A model generated the notes under the pieces. The model worked only from the letters and a program-made list of their open reading frames with translations, was not told the origin of the DNA and made no database searches. A program made the translations under genes and the position numbers. This document shows, piece after piece, positions 1 through 9,265 of a stretch of 64,000 nt of DNA (the stretch's first letter is position 1; each line of letters begins with the position of its first letter). Source of the DNA: RH-AL1 sp964235705 (GTDB lineage: Bacteria > Pseudomonadota > Alphaproteobacteria > Rhizobiales > Beijerinckiaceae); the NCBI GenBank assembly GCA_964235705.1, contig CAXSDP010000004.1, forward strand, positions 1 to 64,000. Direction: 5' to 3'.

Positions 1-30
1 CGGCCGCGCCGGCCTGTTCCCTCGCCAAGC

Positions 31-87
31 CGTCCCCTGTGGAGAACGCCGTCCCCTGTGGAGAACGCCGCTCCCTGTGGAGAACGC
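31..87. repeat. 19-bp tandem repeat, 3 copies
   Basis: Three consecutive 19-bp units (31-49, 50-68, 69-87) read CGTCCCCTGTGGAGAACGC. The third differs only by one substitution near its start. The repeat is non-coding and lies about 100 bp upstream of the small exported protein. It is one of many short tandem repeats in this window. Confidence 0.9.
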
Positions 88-192
88 CGCCGGGGCGCCG
101 GGATGCCGGAGGGGACACGGAGGTTTTGGTGGCGCGGCGGCCGTCCATCACTTAAAGAGCCGTCCATGGTCAGGATCAGGGTCACCACCACC

Positions 193-483
193 ATGAAAAA
201 GCTCGTGATACTCGCGACCGGCGTCGTCGGCCTGCTCGCGGCCGGCGCGCTGCCGGCGTCCGCTCAGGTCCAGGACTTCTTCTGCAACACCTTCACCATC
301 GGCTGCCCCGACGCGCCGCCGCCGCCGCCCCCGATCCCGGTGCAGGCGGCCGACCCGGCGCCGGAGGCGGCGAAGCCGAAGCACCACGTCAAGAAGAAGG
401 TCGCGAAGGCGAAGGTGGCCAAGGCTGACAAAGCCGACAAGGGCGACAAGGCGGACAAGGGCGACGCGACCGAGTCGAAGTAA
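193..483 (+). CDS. small exported Lys/Asp-rich hypothetical protein
   Basis: This 96-residue protein has no recognised family. The ATG at 193 gives a clean signal peptide: MKK, then a hydrophobic stretch of Val, Leu, Gly and Ala, ending in an ASAQ-type cleavage site near residue 24. A further in-frame extension upstream to 58 is Arg/Gly-rich and would bury the signal, so it was rejected. The mature part has two cysteines (FFCNTF and IGCPD), a run of prolines, then a low-complexity tail of Lys, Ala and Asp repeats (AKADK, GDKADK). The tail suggests a charged periplasmic or surface-associated protein. The export prediction is well supported; the function is unknown. Confidence 0.7.
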   Translation: MKKLVILATGVVGLLAAGALPASAQVQDFFCNTFTIGCPDAPPPPPPIPVQAADPAPEAAKPKHHVKKKVAKAKVAKADKADKGDKADKGDATESK

Positions 484-540
484 CGCGGGAGGCTCGCCGC
501 GCCGGCGTGGGGCGCGGGCCGAGGCGTCGCGACGGAAGCC

Positions 541-1365
541 TCACAACAGGCGCATCATGCCGAAGCCGCGCGCGATGGCTTCGAGGTCGAAGCCGAAGGC
601 CAGCGTGATGTTGGCGCCGAGCCGGATCAGCGCGTTGCCGATCGGCGTCAGCAGGATCAGCAGGAACAGCACGAGGAAGGCCCCGGCGCCGACCTGCTCG
701 GCCTTCGCGGCGGTGCGCGGGTTGAGGAACGGGCGCAGGACGCCGAAGCCGTCGAGCCCCGGGGCCGGCAGCAGGTTGAGCACGATCGCGGTGGCCTGGA
801 AGAGGGCCAGCACCGCGAGGCCGGAGGCCAGGTCGGTCGCCAAGCCGCCTGATGCGGTGCCGTCGGCGCCGTCGCGCGGCAGGGCCTGGTACAGCGCCGC
901 GAGCAGCGCGAGGACGGCGAGGTTGGCGGCCGGTCCGGCGGCGGCGACGGCGACCTTCCACCCCCGGCTCCGCAGCGCCCCCGTGCGGACGTAGATCGCC
1001 GCGCCGGGGAGGCCGAAGCCACCCAGCAGCACGAACACCACCGGCAGGATGATCGACAGCGCCGGGTTGGTGTAGCGGGTGGGGTCGAGGTCGAGGTAGC
1101 CGGTGCGCGCGATCGCCGCGTCGCCGCCGAGGTAGGCGGTGAGCGCGTGGGCGAACTCGTGCAGGCAGAGGCTGATCGTCCAGCCCGACAGCACCAGGAC
1201 GACCACGGGGAAGCGACCGCCCACCACGCCGTTCCACAGCGCCGAGCCGGTGCCGGAGAAGATCAACAGCAGCAGCAGGAAGTTGACGCTGGGGAGATGG
1301 GCGCCGGCGCGCGCGAGCCGATCCCTCGAAGCCCGCCGGCCAGGCCGGTCATCCCGTTGCGACAA
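541..1365 (-). CDS. site-2 protease family (M50) membrane metalloprotease
   Basis: Intramembrane zinc metalloprotease of the short M50/site-2 protease group. The zinc motif HEFAH lies in the second hydrophobic segment, and the distal ligand motif is NLLPAPGLDG about 130 residues later. Several other hydrophobic segments run to the C-terminus. The start is uncertain: no ATG lies in frame near the N-terminus. The TTG at 1365 gives 274 residues; the recognisable domain begins about 35 residues later (SVNFLLLLL). Family members are about 210-240 residues, so an internal start is possible. It lies downstream of cysG on the same strand with an 80-bp gap. The substrate is unknown. Confidence 0.8.
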   Translation of the reverse strand: MSQRDDRPGRRASRDRLARAGAHLPSVNFLLLLLIFSGTGSALWNGVVGGRFPVVVLVLSGWTISLCLHEFAHALTAYLGGDAAIARTGYLDLDPTRYTNPALSIILPVVFVLLGGFGLPGAAIYVRTGALRSRGWKVAVAAAGPAANLAVLALLAALYQALPRDGADGTASGGLATDLASGLAVLALFQATAIVLNLLPAPGLDGFGVLRPFLNPRTAAKAEQVGAGAFLVLFLLILLTPIGNALIRLGANITLAFGFDLEAIARGFGMMRLL

Positions 1366-1445
1366 GTGGCATCCCCGCGCGTTGAGCGCCCCGCCAACCG
1401 CCGGGCGCGCTCCTTTCCTTATACCGTCGGGCGGGTGGCGAGAAC

Positions 1446-2975
1446 TCACGATCCGGCGGCCGTCGCGTCCACCGCCCGCCCCGCCATCCCGGCCGCCGCG
1501 CCGACGCGCCCGAACACGGCGCCGATCATCAGCAGGCACGGCCCGGTCGGGTTCGCCGCCGCCGTCAAGCCCGGCATGGCGCCGATCGGGCCGGCGACGC
1601 GGCGCTCGTCGGGGTGGGTCGCGCGCTCCACCAGCAGCGCCGGCACGTCGGGTGCCATCCCGTGCGCCAGCAGCTGGCCGACCAGCGCGTCCATGGTGCG
1701 CACGCCCATGTAGACGACGGAGGACGCGTTGGGGTCGCACAGGGCCGGCCAGTCGATGTCGGCCGGCAGGCGGCCGTCCTTGGCGTGGGCGGTGACGAAC
1801 TGGAGGCGGCGGGCCACCGTGCGCTCCGTCAGCGAGGTCCGCAGCGAGGCCGCCGCGCCCAGCGCCGCCGTGATGCCGGGGATCACCTCCACCGGCACGC
1901 CGGCCGCCTGGCAGCCCTCGATCTCCTCCGTGGCGCGCCCGAAGATCATGGGGTCGCCGCCCTTCAGGCGGACCACGCGCTTGCCCTCGCGCGCGAAGGC
2001 CACCATCATCGCGGTGATGTCGTCCTGCTTGCAGGAGGGGCGGTAGCCGCGCTTGCCGACGTCGATCTTGCGCGCCTCGCGCCGCGCCATGTCGACCACC
2101 GCCGGCGCGACGAGGTTGTCGTAGAGCACGACGTCGGCGCCCTGCAGCGCCCGCAGCGTCTTCAACGTGACGAGGTCGGGGTCGCCCGGCCCGGCGCCGG
2201 CCAGCACCACGCGGCCCATCCCGCCGCCGCCCTCGCCGGCCGGGTCGGTCCCCGAGGGGCGGGCGTCCAGGGAGCGGGCGTCCGCCAGGAAGGCGTCGAA
2301 GTCGGCCTCGCCCGGTGGGGTGTCGTCGGGGCCGAGCGCCCGCGCCGAGAAGCGCTCCCAGAATCGCCGCCGCGCGTGGAACGGCATCCCCAGCGGCACG
2401 ACGCGGCCGCGCCAGGCGCGCGCCGCCTCCGCCCAGGTCTTCAGGCTCGCCGGCAGCAGCGTTTCCAGCCGCCCGCGGATCGCCTGGCCGAACACCGGCG
2501 CGGTGCCCTGCGTGGAGATGCCGATGACGAGCGGCGAGCGATTGACGATCGCGCCGAACTGGAAATCGCAGAAGGCGGGGTTGTCGATGGCGTTCATCGG
2601 CACGCCGGCCGCCCGCGCGGCGGCGCGGAAGCGCTCGGCCTCCCCGTCGTCGAACGTGTCGACCAGCGCCACCGCCGCGCCGCCGAGGTCGTCGGCCCGC
2701 CACGCCCGCTCGCGCAGGATCACGCGCGGGCATTGCGCCGCCAGCGCGCGCATCGGTTCGCAGGGCGCGGGGTCGTAAACCTCGAGCGTCGCGCCGGTGG
2801 CCTGGAGCAACTCCGCCTTCCACACCGCGCGCTCGCTCGCCCCGACCAGCACCGCCCGCTTGCCGGCCAGCACGAAGAAGACCGGCAGGACCGCGAGGTC
2901 TTCCATCGGCCCCGCGCCGGACGTACGATCCGCCACCGTCGTCACGGCATCAGCCGTCGTCGCCGCGTCGCTCAT
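1446..2975 (-). CDS. cysG: siroheme synthase CysG (uroporphyrinogen-III C-methyltransferase / precorrin-2 dehydrogenase-ferrochelatase)
   Basis: A 509-residue fusion enzyme that makes siroheme, the cofactor of sulfite and nitrite reductases. The N-terminal part (about residues 25-215) is the NAD-dependent precorrin-2 dehydrogenase/ferrochelatase region, with a nucleotide-binding start VLVGASERAVWKAELL. The C-terminal part (about 240-490) is the SAM-dependent uroporphyrinogen-III methyltransferase. It shows the family motifs AGAGPGDPDLVT, LYDNLV, RLKGGDP and VYMG. The length matches CysG (about 460-480) plus a short N-terminal extension; a second Met (MEDLAVLP) could be the true start. No sulfite reductase gene is adjacent, so the pathway context lies outside this window. 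Confidence 0.93.
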   Translation of the reverse strand: MSDAATTADAVTTVADRTSGAGPMEDLAVLPVFFVLAGKRAVLVGASERAVWKAELLQATGATLEVYDPAPCEPMRALAAQCPRVILRERAWRADDLGGAAVALVDTFDDGEAERFRAAARAAGVPMNAIDNPAFCDFQFGAIVNRSPLVIGISTQGTAPVFGQAIRGRLETLLPASLKTWAEAARAWRGRVVPLGMPFHARRRFWERFSARALGPDDTPPGEADFDAFLADARSLDARPSGTDPAGEGGGGMGRVVLAGAGPGDPDLVTLKTLRALQGADVVLYDNLVAPAVVDMARREARKIDVGKRGYRPSCKQDDITAMMVAFAREGKRVVRLKGGDPMIFGRATEEIEGCQAAGVPVEVIPGITAALGAAASLRTSLTERTVARRLQFVTAHAKDGRLPADIDWPALCDPNASSVVYMGVRTMDALVGQLLAHGMAPDVPALLVERATHPDERRVAGPIGAMPGLTAAANPTGPCLLMIGAVFGRVGAAAGMAGRAVDATAAGS

Positions 2976-3059
2976 GGCCTTTTCGAACCCCAGCCGCCGT
3001 CATCGCGCAACCGCGCGGGTCCCCACACATTCGTCGCGGAACCATCCCGTGCTCGTACC

Positions 3060-5123
3060 ATGCAGGCTCCCTTGAGTTCCCTTCTATCGGCGGCCGCCCC
3101 GCGCCCGCGTCCCGACCCGTCCAACCCGACCACCCACCTCGACACGCTGGCGACCATGCTCATCGTGATCCTCACGGTCGGCATCCTGTTCTTCGCCCGC
3201 GAGATCCTCGTGCCGATCGCCATCGCGGTCCTCCTCAGCTTCGTCCTCTCGCCGCTCGTCAAGCTGATCCGGCGCACCGGCCTGCACAAGAGCGTGGCGG
3301 TCGGCATCACGGTCACCGCCACCTTCCTGATCATGGCGAGCATCGGCGGCATCCTCGCCAAGCAAGTTTCCGACCTCGCCGCCGACGCGCCCAAGTACCA
3401 GGCCACCGCGACGCAGAAAGTCGATCGCGCCCGCGAGCTCGCCGCCAACAGCGCGATCCTCCACAAGCTGAACGCGCTGATCGCCGATTTCGACCAGGGC
3501 GGACGACCCGAGGCCAAGGGGGAGGCGCCGAGGTCCGCCCTGTTCCCCGCCCAACCTGGACCCTCCCCCCTCGCCAACCCCGACAAGGCCGACAAGCCGG
3601 GCGGCCGCACGCCGGCCACGCCGGTGAGGGTGGAGGTGGTGGCGCCGGCGCCGGGCGTCCTCACCATCCTCCAGGCCGCCGCCGGCACCGCCGCCACGCC
3701 GCTCGCCACCATGGCCTTCGTGGCCCTGTTCATCGTGTTCATCCTCATGCAGCGGGAGGACCTGCGCAACCGCTTCATCCGCCTCGTCGGCTTCGGCGAC
3801 CTCCAGCGCACGACGCTCGCCATGAACGACGCCGCCAACCGCCTGAGCCGCTACTTCCTGGCGCAGGTGCTGCTCAACACCGGCTTCGGCGTCATCATCG
3901 CCGCCGCGCTGGCGGTGATCGGCGTCCCCGACGCGGTGCTCTGGGGCATCGTCGCGATCTTCATGCGCTTCATCCCCTACGTCGGCGCGCTGGGCGCCGC
4001 GCTGTTCCCCATGGTGATGGCGGCGGTCGCCAGCACGGGGTGGAGCATGGTGGTGGAAACCGCGCTGCTCTTCGCGGTCGTCGAGCTCGTCACCGGGCAG
4101 GTGATCGAGCCGCTGGTCTACGGCCACCACACGGGCATCTCGCCGATCGCGGTGGTGCTCGCCGCGACCTTCTGGACCTGGCTGTGGGGGCCGATCGGCC
4201 TCGTGCTCTCCACGCCGCTGACCGTGTGCCTCGTGGTGATGGGACGCCACGTCGAGCGCCTGGCCTTCCTCGAAATCATTCTGGGCGACGCCCCCGCCCT
4301 CACCCCGGTGGAAACCTTCTACCAGCGGATGCTATCGGGGGACGCCTCGGAGATCGTCGACCACGCCGACCAGTTCCTGCGGGAGCACTCCCTGCTCGCC
4401 TATTGCGACGAGGTGGCGATGCCGGCGCTCCTGCTGGCGCAGGGCGACGTCGGGCGCGGGGTGCTGGAGGAGAAGCGGCAGGTCCGCATCCGGGACACGA
4501 TGCGCGACCTCGTCGAGGACCTGGAGGACCGCGACGAGGACCTCGTCGACGCCCTCGCCGCCAAGCCGCTCAAGGTGCCGGCCCCCGCCTCGCTGAACGA
4601 GGGCGCGGACGAACCGGAGCCGCCGACCGACGCGGACGCGTCGCTGCCGAAGGTCGTCGTCGACCCCACCTGGAAGCGCGACAAGTCGGTGGTGTGCGTC
4701 GCCGGCCGGACGCCGCTCGACGAGGCGGCGGCCCACCTGCTCGCCGACCTGCTCGCCGAGCACGCGATCGCCGCCCACGTCGAGCCCGCCGACAGCGTCG
4801 CCGAGGGCCGGCTGGTCCCGCTGCGCGCCGCCGAGCCCCGGCTCGTCATCCTGTCCTTCCTCGACACCGACGCCAAGGTCGCGCGGGCGCGTTTCGCCGT
4901 GCGGCGGCTCCGGCGCCAACTGCCCGGCGTGCCGGTCGTCGTCGCCTTCTGGATGGCGGAGGAGGATCGCGCCGACGTGAAGGACCTCCGCGGCGAGGTC
5001 AGGGGCGACGACTGCGTGTCGAGCCTGCCGGACGCCATCCGATGCTGCCTGGAGCGTGCGGCGACGCCCGTGCGGGACGAGCCGGGCACGGCCGGACGCA
5101 CCGGCGGCCTCGACGCGGCGTGA
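3060..5123 (+). CDS. AI-2E/PerM family permease with long C-terminal cytoplasmic domain
   Basis: Membrane protein of the AI-2 exporter/PerM family, 687 residues from the ATG at 3060 (MQAPLSS). Two N-terminal hydrophobic helices (about residues 28-65 and 80-100) come first. A roughly 100-residue hydrophilic, Pro-rich segment follows, then the remaining family helices to about residue 400. These include the conserved block FIPYVGALGAALFP and the motif IEPLVYG. A soluble tail of about 285 residues follows. Classical PerM proteins are about 350 residues, so this is an extended form of the kind seen in alphaproteobacteria. The open frame continues upstream antisense to cysG, but that part has no family similarity. 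The substrate is not predictable. Confidence 0.85.
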   Translation: MQAPLSSLLSAAAPRPRPDPSNPTTHLDTLATMLIVILTVGILFFAREILVPIAIAVLLSFVLSPLVKLIRRTGLHKSVAVGITVTATFLIMASIGGILAKQVSDLAADAPKYQATATQKVDRARELAANSAILHKLNALIADFDQGGRPEAKGEAPRSALFPAQPGPSPLANPDKADKPGGRTPATPVRVEVVAPAPGVLTILQAAAGTAATPLATMAFVALFIVFILMQREDLRNRFIRLVGFGDLQRTTLAMNDAANRLSRYFLAQVLLNTGFGVIIAAALAVIGVPDAVLWGIVAIFMRFIPYVGALGAALFPMVMAAVASTGWSMVVETALLFAVVELVTGQVIEPLVYGHHTGISPIAVVLAATFWTWLWGPIGLVLSTPLTVCLVVMGRHVERLAFLEIILGDAPALTPVETFYQRMLSGDASEIVDHADQFLREHSLLAYCDEVAMPALLLAQGDVGRGVLEEKRQVRIRDTMRDLVEDLEDRDEDLVDALAAKPLKVPAPASLNEGADEPEPPTDADASLPKVVVDPTWKRDKSVVCVAGRTPLDEAAAHLLADLLAEHAIAAHVEPADSVAEGRLVPLRAAEPRLVILSFLDTDAKVARARFAVRRLRRQLPGVPVVVAFWMAEEDRADVKDLRGEVRGDDCVSSLPDAIRCCLERAATPVRDEPGTAGRTGGLDAA

Positions 5124-5163
5124 GGGCGCGGGCGAGGCGTAGGGTTGGGGGACGGCGCGTGCG

Positions 5164-5211
5164 AAACCCCTCGTCGCGCCGGCGCCAAAACCGCTTGTCG
5201 CGCTGGCGCAA
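5164..5211. repeat. 24-bp degenerate tandem duplication
   Basis: Two 24-bp units, 5164-5187 and 5188-5211, match at 19 of 24 positions (shared core GTCGCGC.GGCGC). The second unit carries the -35 element of the tRNA-Ala promoter. Confidence 0.75.
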
Positions 5212-5223
5212 TGACGGTATACG
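5195..5223 (+). promoter_or_regulatory. sigma70-type promoter of tRNA-Ala
   Basis: TTGTCG at 5195-5200, then a 17-bp spacer, then TATACG at 5218-5223. This is a close match to an alphaproteobacterial housekeeping promoter, 63 bp upstream of the mature tRNA 5' end. No other gene lies between. Confidence 0.7.
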
Positions 5224-5286
5224 GGCGCTCCTCGGCCGATCGATGCGGCCGGGACGGGACCAACCCACGGGTTCCGAGGAAAAGGC

Positions 5287-5744
<458 letters not shown>

Positions 5745-6089
5745 CTAGGTCGCGGCGGTGATGACGACCTCGATGAGCACCTTGGGGCCGAGTTCGGCGA
5801 CGCCGATCGTCGCCCGGCTCGGCAGGTGCCCGGGCTCGAACCACGCGGTCCAGGCCTCGTTCATCTCGTCCTTGAGGGCCATGTCGGTGATGTAGATCGT
5901 CGCGGTGAGGACCTTGCCCTTGTCGCTCCCGGTCTCATTCAGCAGCGCGCCGATCCGCGCCAGGACCTGCTCGGTCTGGCCTTTCATCGACGCGGAGCGG
6001 TCCTCGGCGACGATGCCGCCGAAGTAGAGCACGCCGCCGTGGGCGACGACGCGGTGCATGATGGGCGTGCGGAGGTGGCGTTCGATCAT
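5745..6089 (-). CDS. RidA family enamine/imine deaminase
   Basis: A 114-residue RidA/YjgF/UK114 protein. These proteins hydrolyse reactive enamine/imine intermediates to the ketone plus ammonia. The full family length and motifs are present: YFGGIVAED, a QTEQVLARI helix, and the C-terminal active-site block PSRATIGVAEL followed by VLIEVV, where the Arg is the substrate carboxylate-binding residue. The ATG at 6089 has a strong Shine-Dalgarno (AGGAG, 8 nt). It is the last gene of a ten-gene operon, 31 bp after an amine/amino-acid oxidase gene. That fits detoxification of the imine products of the upstream oxidases. Confidence 0.92.
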   Translation of the reverse strand: MIERHLRTPIMHRVVAHGGVLYFGGIVAEDRSASMKGQTEQVLARIGALLNETGSDKGKVLTATIYITDMALKDEMNEAWTAWFEPGHLPSRATIGVAELGPKVLIEVVITAAT

Positions 6090-6120
6090 GGGTTCTCTCC
6101 TGTTTGGAAGCGGGTTGGAC

Positions 6121-7272
6121 TCAACCGGCCGCTTGCGGCAGCGCCGACGGGGGTGCCGGGGCGCGGTCCATCGCGAAACGGTCGGGGGCGAAGGGCGCCA
6201 CCGAGTGCGGGGTGGCGCCGTCCAGCAGCAGCTGCGCGACGATGTCGCCGATCAGCGGGGCGAGGGCGAAGCCGTGGCCGCAGAAGCCGAAGGCGTGCAC
6301 CAGCCCCTCCGCGCCCGAGGAGCGGCCGATCACCGGGATCTCGTCGGGCGTCACGCCCTCGATGCCGGCCCAGGCGTGCACGATCCGCGCCCCGCGCAGC
6401 ACGGGGAACAGCTCCATCGCGGTGCGGGCGGAATAGCCGATGCGCGGCACGTCGAGCGTCACCGCGCCGGTGTCGAGGTGCGCCGACCCCTTGTGGCCGC
6501 CGCCGATCATCACGTGGCCGCTCTCGGCCTGCTTGAAGGACAGCGGACGGCCGGCGGCGCCGACCACCGGCGCGACGAAGGCGGGCAAGGCGTCGGTCAG
6601 CAGCATCTGGAAGGCGTTGAAGCCGAAGGGGATGGTGTCGCCGACCATCCGCGCGAGGCGGCCGCCCCAGGCGCCGGCGGCGTTCACCAGCATCGGCGCC
6701 GCGTGCGTGCCGCCGTCGGCGGTGCGCAGGTGCCAGGACCCGGCGCGGCGCTCGAGCGCGACCACCTTCGCGCCCTCGATCACCTCCGCCCCGGCGGCCT
6801 GAGCGGCACGGGCGAAGGCGCGCGTGGTGCGCAGCGGCGTGGCGAAGCCGTCGCGCCGCGTGACGATGCCCCCGACGACGTGGGGCGCGACCGCCGGGAG
6901 CAGCCGCCGGACCTCGCGCGCGTCCACCAGCTCCTCGTGCGTCCAGCCGTGCGCCTCCAGGGTGGCGCACCGGCGCTCCAGCACCGCGAGTTCGGCCGCG
7001 TCCTCGGCCACCTTGACTTGGCCCACCGGGCGGAAGCCGCAATCCTCGCCGAGCAGCTCGGTGATGGCGTGCCAGATGTCGAGGGCGGCCAGCGCCAGCG
7101 GCACCTCGGCGAGGTGACGGCCGAGCGTGCGGACGCCGCCGGCGGAGGCGCCGGACGCGTGCGCGCCGACCCGCGTGCCCTCCAGCACGCGGACGCGGCA
7201 CCCGCGCCGCTCGAGGCGCAGCGCCGCGGACAGGCCGTGCAGCCCGCCGCCGACGACGAGGACGTCGCTCAT
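6121..7272 (-). CDS. FAD-dependent oxidoreductase, DAO family (D-amino acid/sarcosine/opine oxidase-like)
   Basis: A 383-residue flavoprotein of the DAO (glycine oxidase, sarcosine oxidase, HcnC) family, predicted to oxidise a C-N bond of an amine or amino acid. The N-terminal dinucleotide-binding motif is VLVVGGGLHGLSAALRLERRG (residues 4-24). The C-terminal FAD contact is FGFCGHGFALAPLIG. The middle of the protein carries the family substrate domain. The ATG at 7272 overlaps the stop of the upstream Rossmann gene by 4 bp. It is one of two DAO-type genes in the operon, and only about 25-30% similar in appearance to the other, so they are not a recent duplication. The substrate is not determinable from sequence. 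Confidence 0.88.
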   Translation of the reverse strand: MSDVLVVGGGLHGLSAALRLERRGCRVRVLEGTRVGAHASGASAGGVRTLGRHLAEVPLALAALDIWHAITELLGEDCGFRPVGQVKVAEDAAELAVLERRCATLEAHGWTHEELVDAREVRRLLPAVAPHVVGGIVTRRDGFATPLRTTRAFARAAQAAGAEVIEGAKVVALERRAGSWHLRTADGGTHAAPMLVNAAGAWGGRLARMVGDTIPFGFNAFQMLLTDALPAFVAPVVGAAGRPLSFKQAESGHVMIGGGHKGSAHLDTGAVTLDVPRIGYSARTAMELFPVLRGARIVHAWAGIEGVTPDEIPVIGRSSGAEGLVHAFGFCGHGFALAPLIGDIVAQLLLDGATPHSVAPFAPDRFAMDRAPAPPSALPQAAG

Positions 7273-7886
7273 GACACGTCGTCCCGCTGCGGCGGCAGCG
7301 ACGCCGGGCGCGCCTCGGCGAAGGCGGCCAGGGCGGCGAGGCTCACCGGTCGCGCCGGCAGCATCGGGCCGAGCGCGCATTGCGCCAGCAGGGCGGCGTC
7401 GCGGGTCGGGCCGGCCGGCCGCTCCAGCAGCGCCGCCATCTCGAACGGGTCGAGGCGCGCGAGCGGGGCCGTGACGCGAGGCTCGGCGACGTGTGGTTTC
7501 GGGACGTGGCCGGCCAGCAGGGCGTCGGCCGCGACATCGGCTTGGAGGATGGCCTCATCGAGGCTCGTCGCGCCGGCGACGCGGCCGGCGGCGTACACCC
7601 CGGCGACGGTCGTGGCGCCCCGCGCGTCGAGCACCGGCGCGCCGTCGGCGATGGCGCAGCCGAGCGCCACCAGCAGCAGGGGCTCGGCGGCGCAGAGCAG
7701 GAGCGCGTCGAAGGGCTCGACCCAGACCCGCCCGTCCCCCTCGACCCACAGGCGGCCGGGTTCGGCGTGCCACGCCATGGCGCGCGGCGGGGCCACGAGG
7801 ACCGCGCCGGGCAGGCGGGCCATCGCCGCGCGTCCGGCCGGGCCGTGGCCGACCACCACGACGCGCCCCGGCGACGCGCCGCTCAC
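7269..7886 (-). CDS. half-size FAD/NAD(P)-binding-like protein of unknown function
   Basis: A 205-residue protein from a GTG start at 7886 that overlaps the previous stop by 4 bp. It opens with a Rossmann-type motif, VVVVGHGPAGRAA. Near residues 105-135 it has a segment like the C-terminal FAD-contact block of pyridine nucleotide-disulfide reductases (GVYAAGRVAG, then DEAILQADVAADALL). The middle NAD-binding domain expected of such reductases is missing, so this is either a degenerate copy of the preceding oxidoreductase or a small accessory subunit. The open frame extends upstream, but only as antisense-like Gly/Arg sequence inside the neighbouring gene. Function is unknown; the operon position suggests a subunit or assembly role for the dehydrogenase. 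Confidence 0.65.
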   Translation of the reverse strand: MSGASPGRVVVVGHGPAGRAAMARLPGAVLVAPPRAMAWHAEPGRLWVEGDGRVWVEPFDALLLCAAEPLLLVALGCAIADGAPVLDARGATTVAGVYAAGRVAGATSLDEAILQADVAADALLAGHVPKPHVAEPRVTAPLARLDPFEMAALLERPAGPTRDAALLAQCALGPMLPARPVSLAALAAFAEARPASLPPQRDDVS

Positions 7887-9265
7887 GCGACCGGCTCCCC
7901 GTTGGCCAGCTCGCCGACCGTCATCGGCTTGAACGGCGCGCGCGGCCGCAGGGCTCCCACCTCCTCCATGGTGGCGCCGCGAACCTCGGCGACCAGGCTT
8001 GCCACCACCGTGCCGCACATGCGGCCCTGGCACGCCCCCATGCCGGCGCGAACGTACGCCTTGACCTGGTTCGGCCCGGTGGCGCCGAGCCGCGCGGCCT
8101 CGCGGACCTGGCCCGCCGTGACCTCCTCGCAGCGGCAGGCGATCGTTCCATCAGCCGGCGTCAGCACGCCCGGCGCCGGCGCGTAGAGCCGATCGAGGAA
8201 CGGCCGCAACGCGAGGGCCGAGCGCAGGGCTTTCCGCTGTGGTGCCGCTCGCCGCTCGCGCGCCGCCGCGTCGAGGCGGCCGAGCCGGTGCGCCGCGTCG
8301 ATCGCGGCCAGCCGCCCGCCGGCGACCGCCGCCTCCCAGCCGCCGATGCCGCCGCCGTCGCCGGCGACCGCGATGGTCGCGTGGCTGGTCGCGCCCCACC
8401 CGTCGAGGCGGGGCCGCCAGCACAGCTGCCGCCCGTCCCAATCGTGGTCGAGCCCCAGCGCGCGCGTGATGTGGGTGGAGGGGATCACGCCCTCGTGCAG
8501 CAGCAGCGTGTCGCACGCCATCCCGCCACCCCGCCAGCGCAGGTGCCGCACCCGCTCGTCGCCTTCCACGTGCAAGTCGCGGACACCGCGCACGACCCGC
8601 AGGCCGCGCCGCTTGGCCTCCCGCATCAGCGCCACGCCCTTGCGCAGCAGGTGCCGGCCGCTCCACAGCCCGCCGGCGCGCAGCGCGTCACCCAAGGTAC
8701 CCCCGCGGAGAACACCGCCGGTGCTGGTCTCCAGCAGCGTCAGCCGGTCGACGCCGGCGCGTAGGAGCTGCACCGCGAGGAGCCAGCACAGCGGCCCCTG
8801 CCCGGCGATCACCACGACGCCCGTCGGCACCATGCCGGCCGTCTTCAGCAGGATCTGCGCGGCGCCGGCGCTCATGACGCCGGGCAGCGTCCAGCCGGGG
8901 ATCGGCACCGGCCGCTCCTGCGCGCCGGTCGCAAGCAGGACCCGCCCGGCTTCGAGCTCGGACGTGGCCCCATCGGCGACGAGCGACACGGTGCCGGTGT
9001 CGGGCGCGAGGTGCCACACCGTGGTGCGCGGATGGTAGCCGATCCCGCGCGCCGCGCGGAACGCCCCCGCCAGCGCACCGCCGGCGTCCAGGAACTCGCC
9101 GGCGAGCGCGGGGTCGCCGGCGGCGCCCTCCACGGAGCGGAACACCTGGCCGCCGGGCGCCGGCTGCTCGTCCAGCACGGCGACGCTCAAGCCGAGCGCC
9201 GCCGCCTCGATCGCCGCCGCCATGCCGGCCGGTCCCGCCCCGACGATCGCCAGATCGACGCTCAC
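7883..9265 (-). CDS. FAD/NAD(P)-binding oxidoreductase with BFD-like [2Fe-2S] domain (HcnB / opine oxidase subunit A-like)
   Basis: A 460-residue subunit of a heteromeric amine dehydrogenase of the HcnABC, opine oxidase and D-hydroxyproline dehydrogenase group. The N-terminus has an FAD-binding motif, AIVGAGPAGMAAA (residues 6-18), then EQPAPGGQVFR. A second nucleotide-binding region follows (VVVIAGQGPLCW), and ATGAQERPVPIPGWTLPG is typical of the family. The C-terminus holds a BFD-like [2Fe-2S] site: CRCEEV and, about 33 residues later, GMGACQGRMC, giving four cysteines. The GTG at 9265 was chosen because it gives the correct N-terminus and overlaps the upstream stop by 4 bp. Electrons probably pass from the DAO subunit through the Fe-S centres. 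Confidence 0.9.
   Translation of the reverse strand: MSVDLAIVGAGPAGMAAAIEAAALGLSVAVLDEQPAPGGQVFRSVEGAAGDPALAGEFLDAGGALAGAFRAARGIGYHPRTTVWHLAPDTGTVSLVADGATSELEAGRVLLATGAQERPVPIPGWTLPGVMSAGAAQILLKTAGMVPTGVVVIAGQGPLCWLLAVQLLRAGVDRLTLLETSTGGVLRGGTLGDALRAGGLWSGRHLLRKGVALMREAKRRGLRVVRGVRDLHVEGDERVRHLRWRGGGMACDTLLLHEGVIPSTHITRALGLDHDWDGRQLCWRPRLDGWGATSHATIAVAGDGGGIGGWEAAVAGGRLAAIDAAHRLGRLDAAARERRAAPQRKALRSALALRPFLDRLYAPAPGVLTPADGTIACRCEEVTAGQVREAARLGATGPNQVKAYVRAGMGACQGRMCGTVVASLVAEVRGATMEEVGALRPRAPFKPMTVGELANGEPVA

Noticed and set aside
1614..3059. N-terminal extension of the AI-2E permease frame for 482 codons
   Set aside because: It is antisense to cysG and has no family similarity; the permease starts naturally at 3060.
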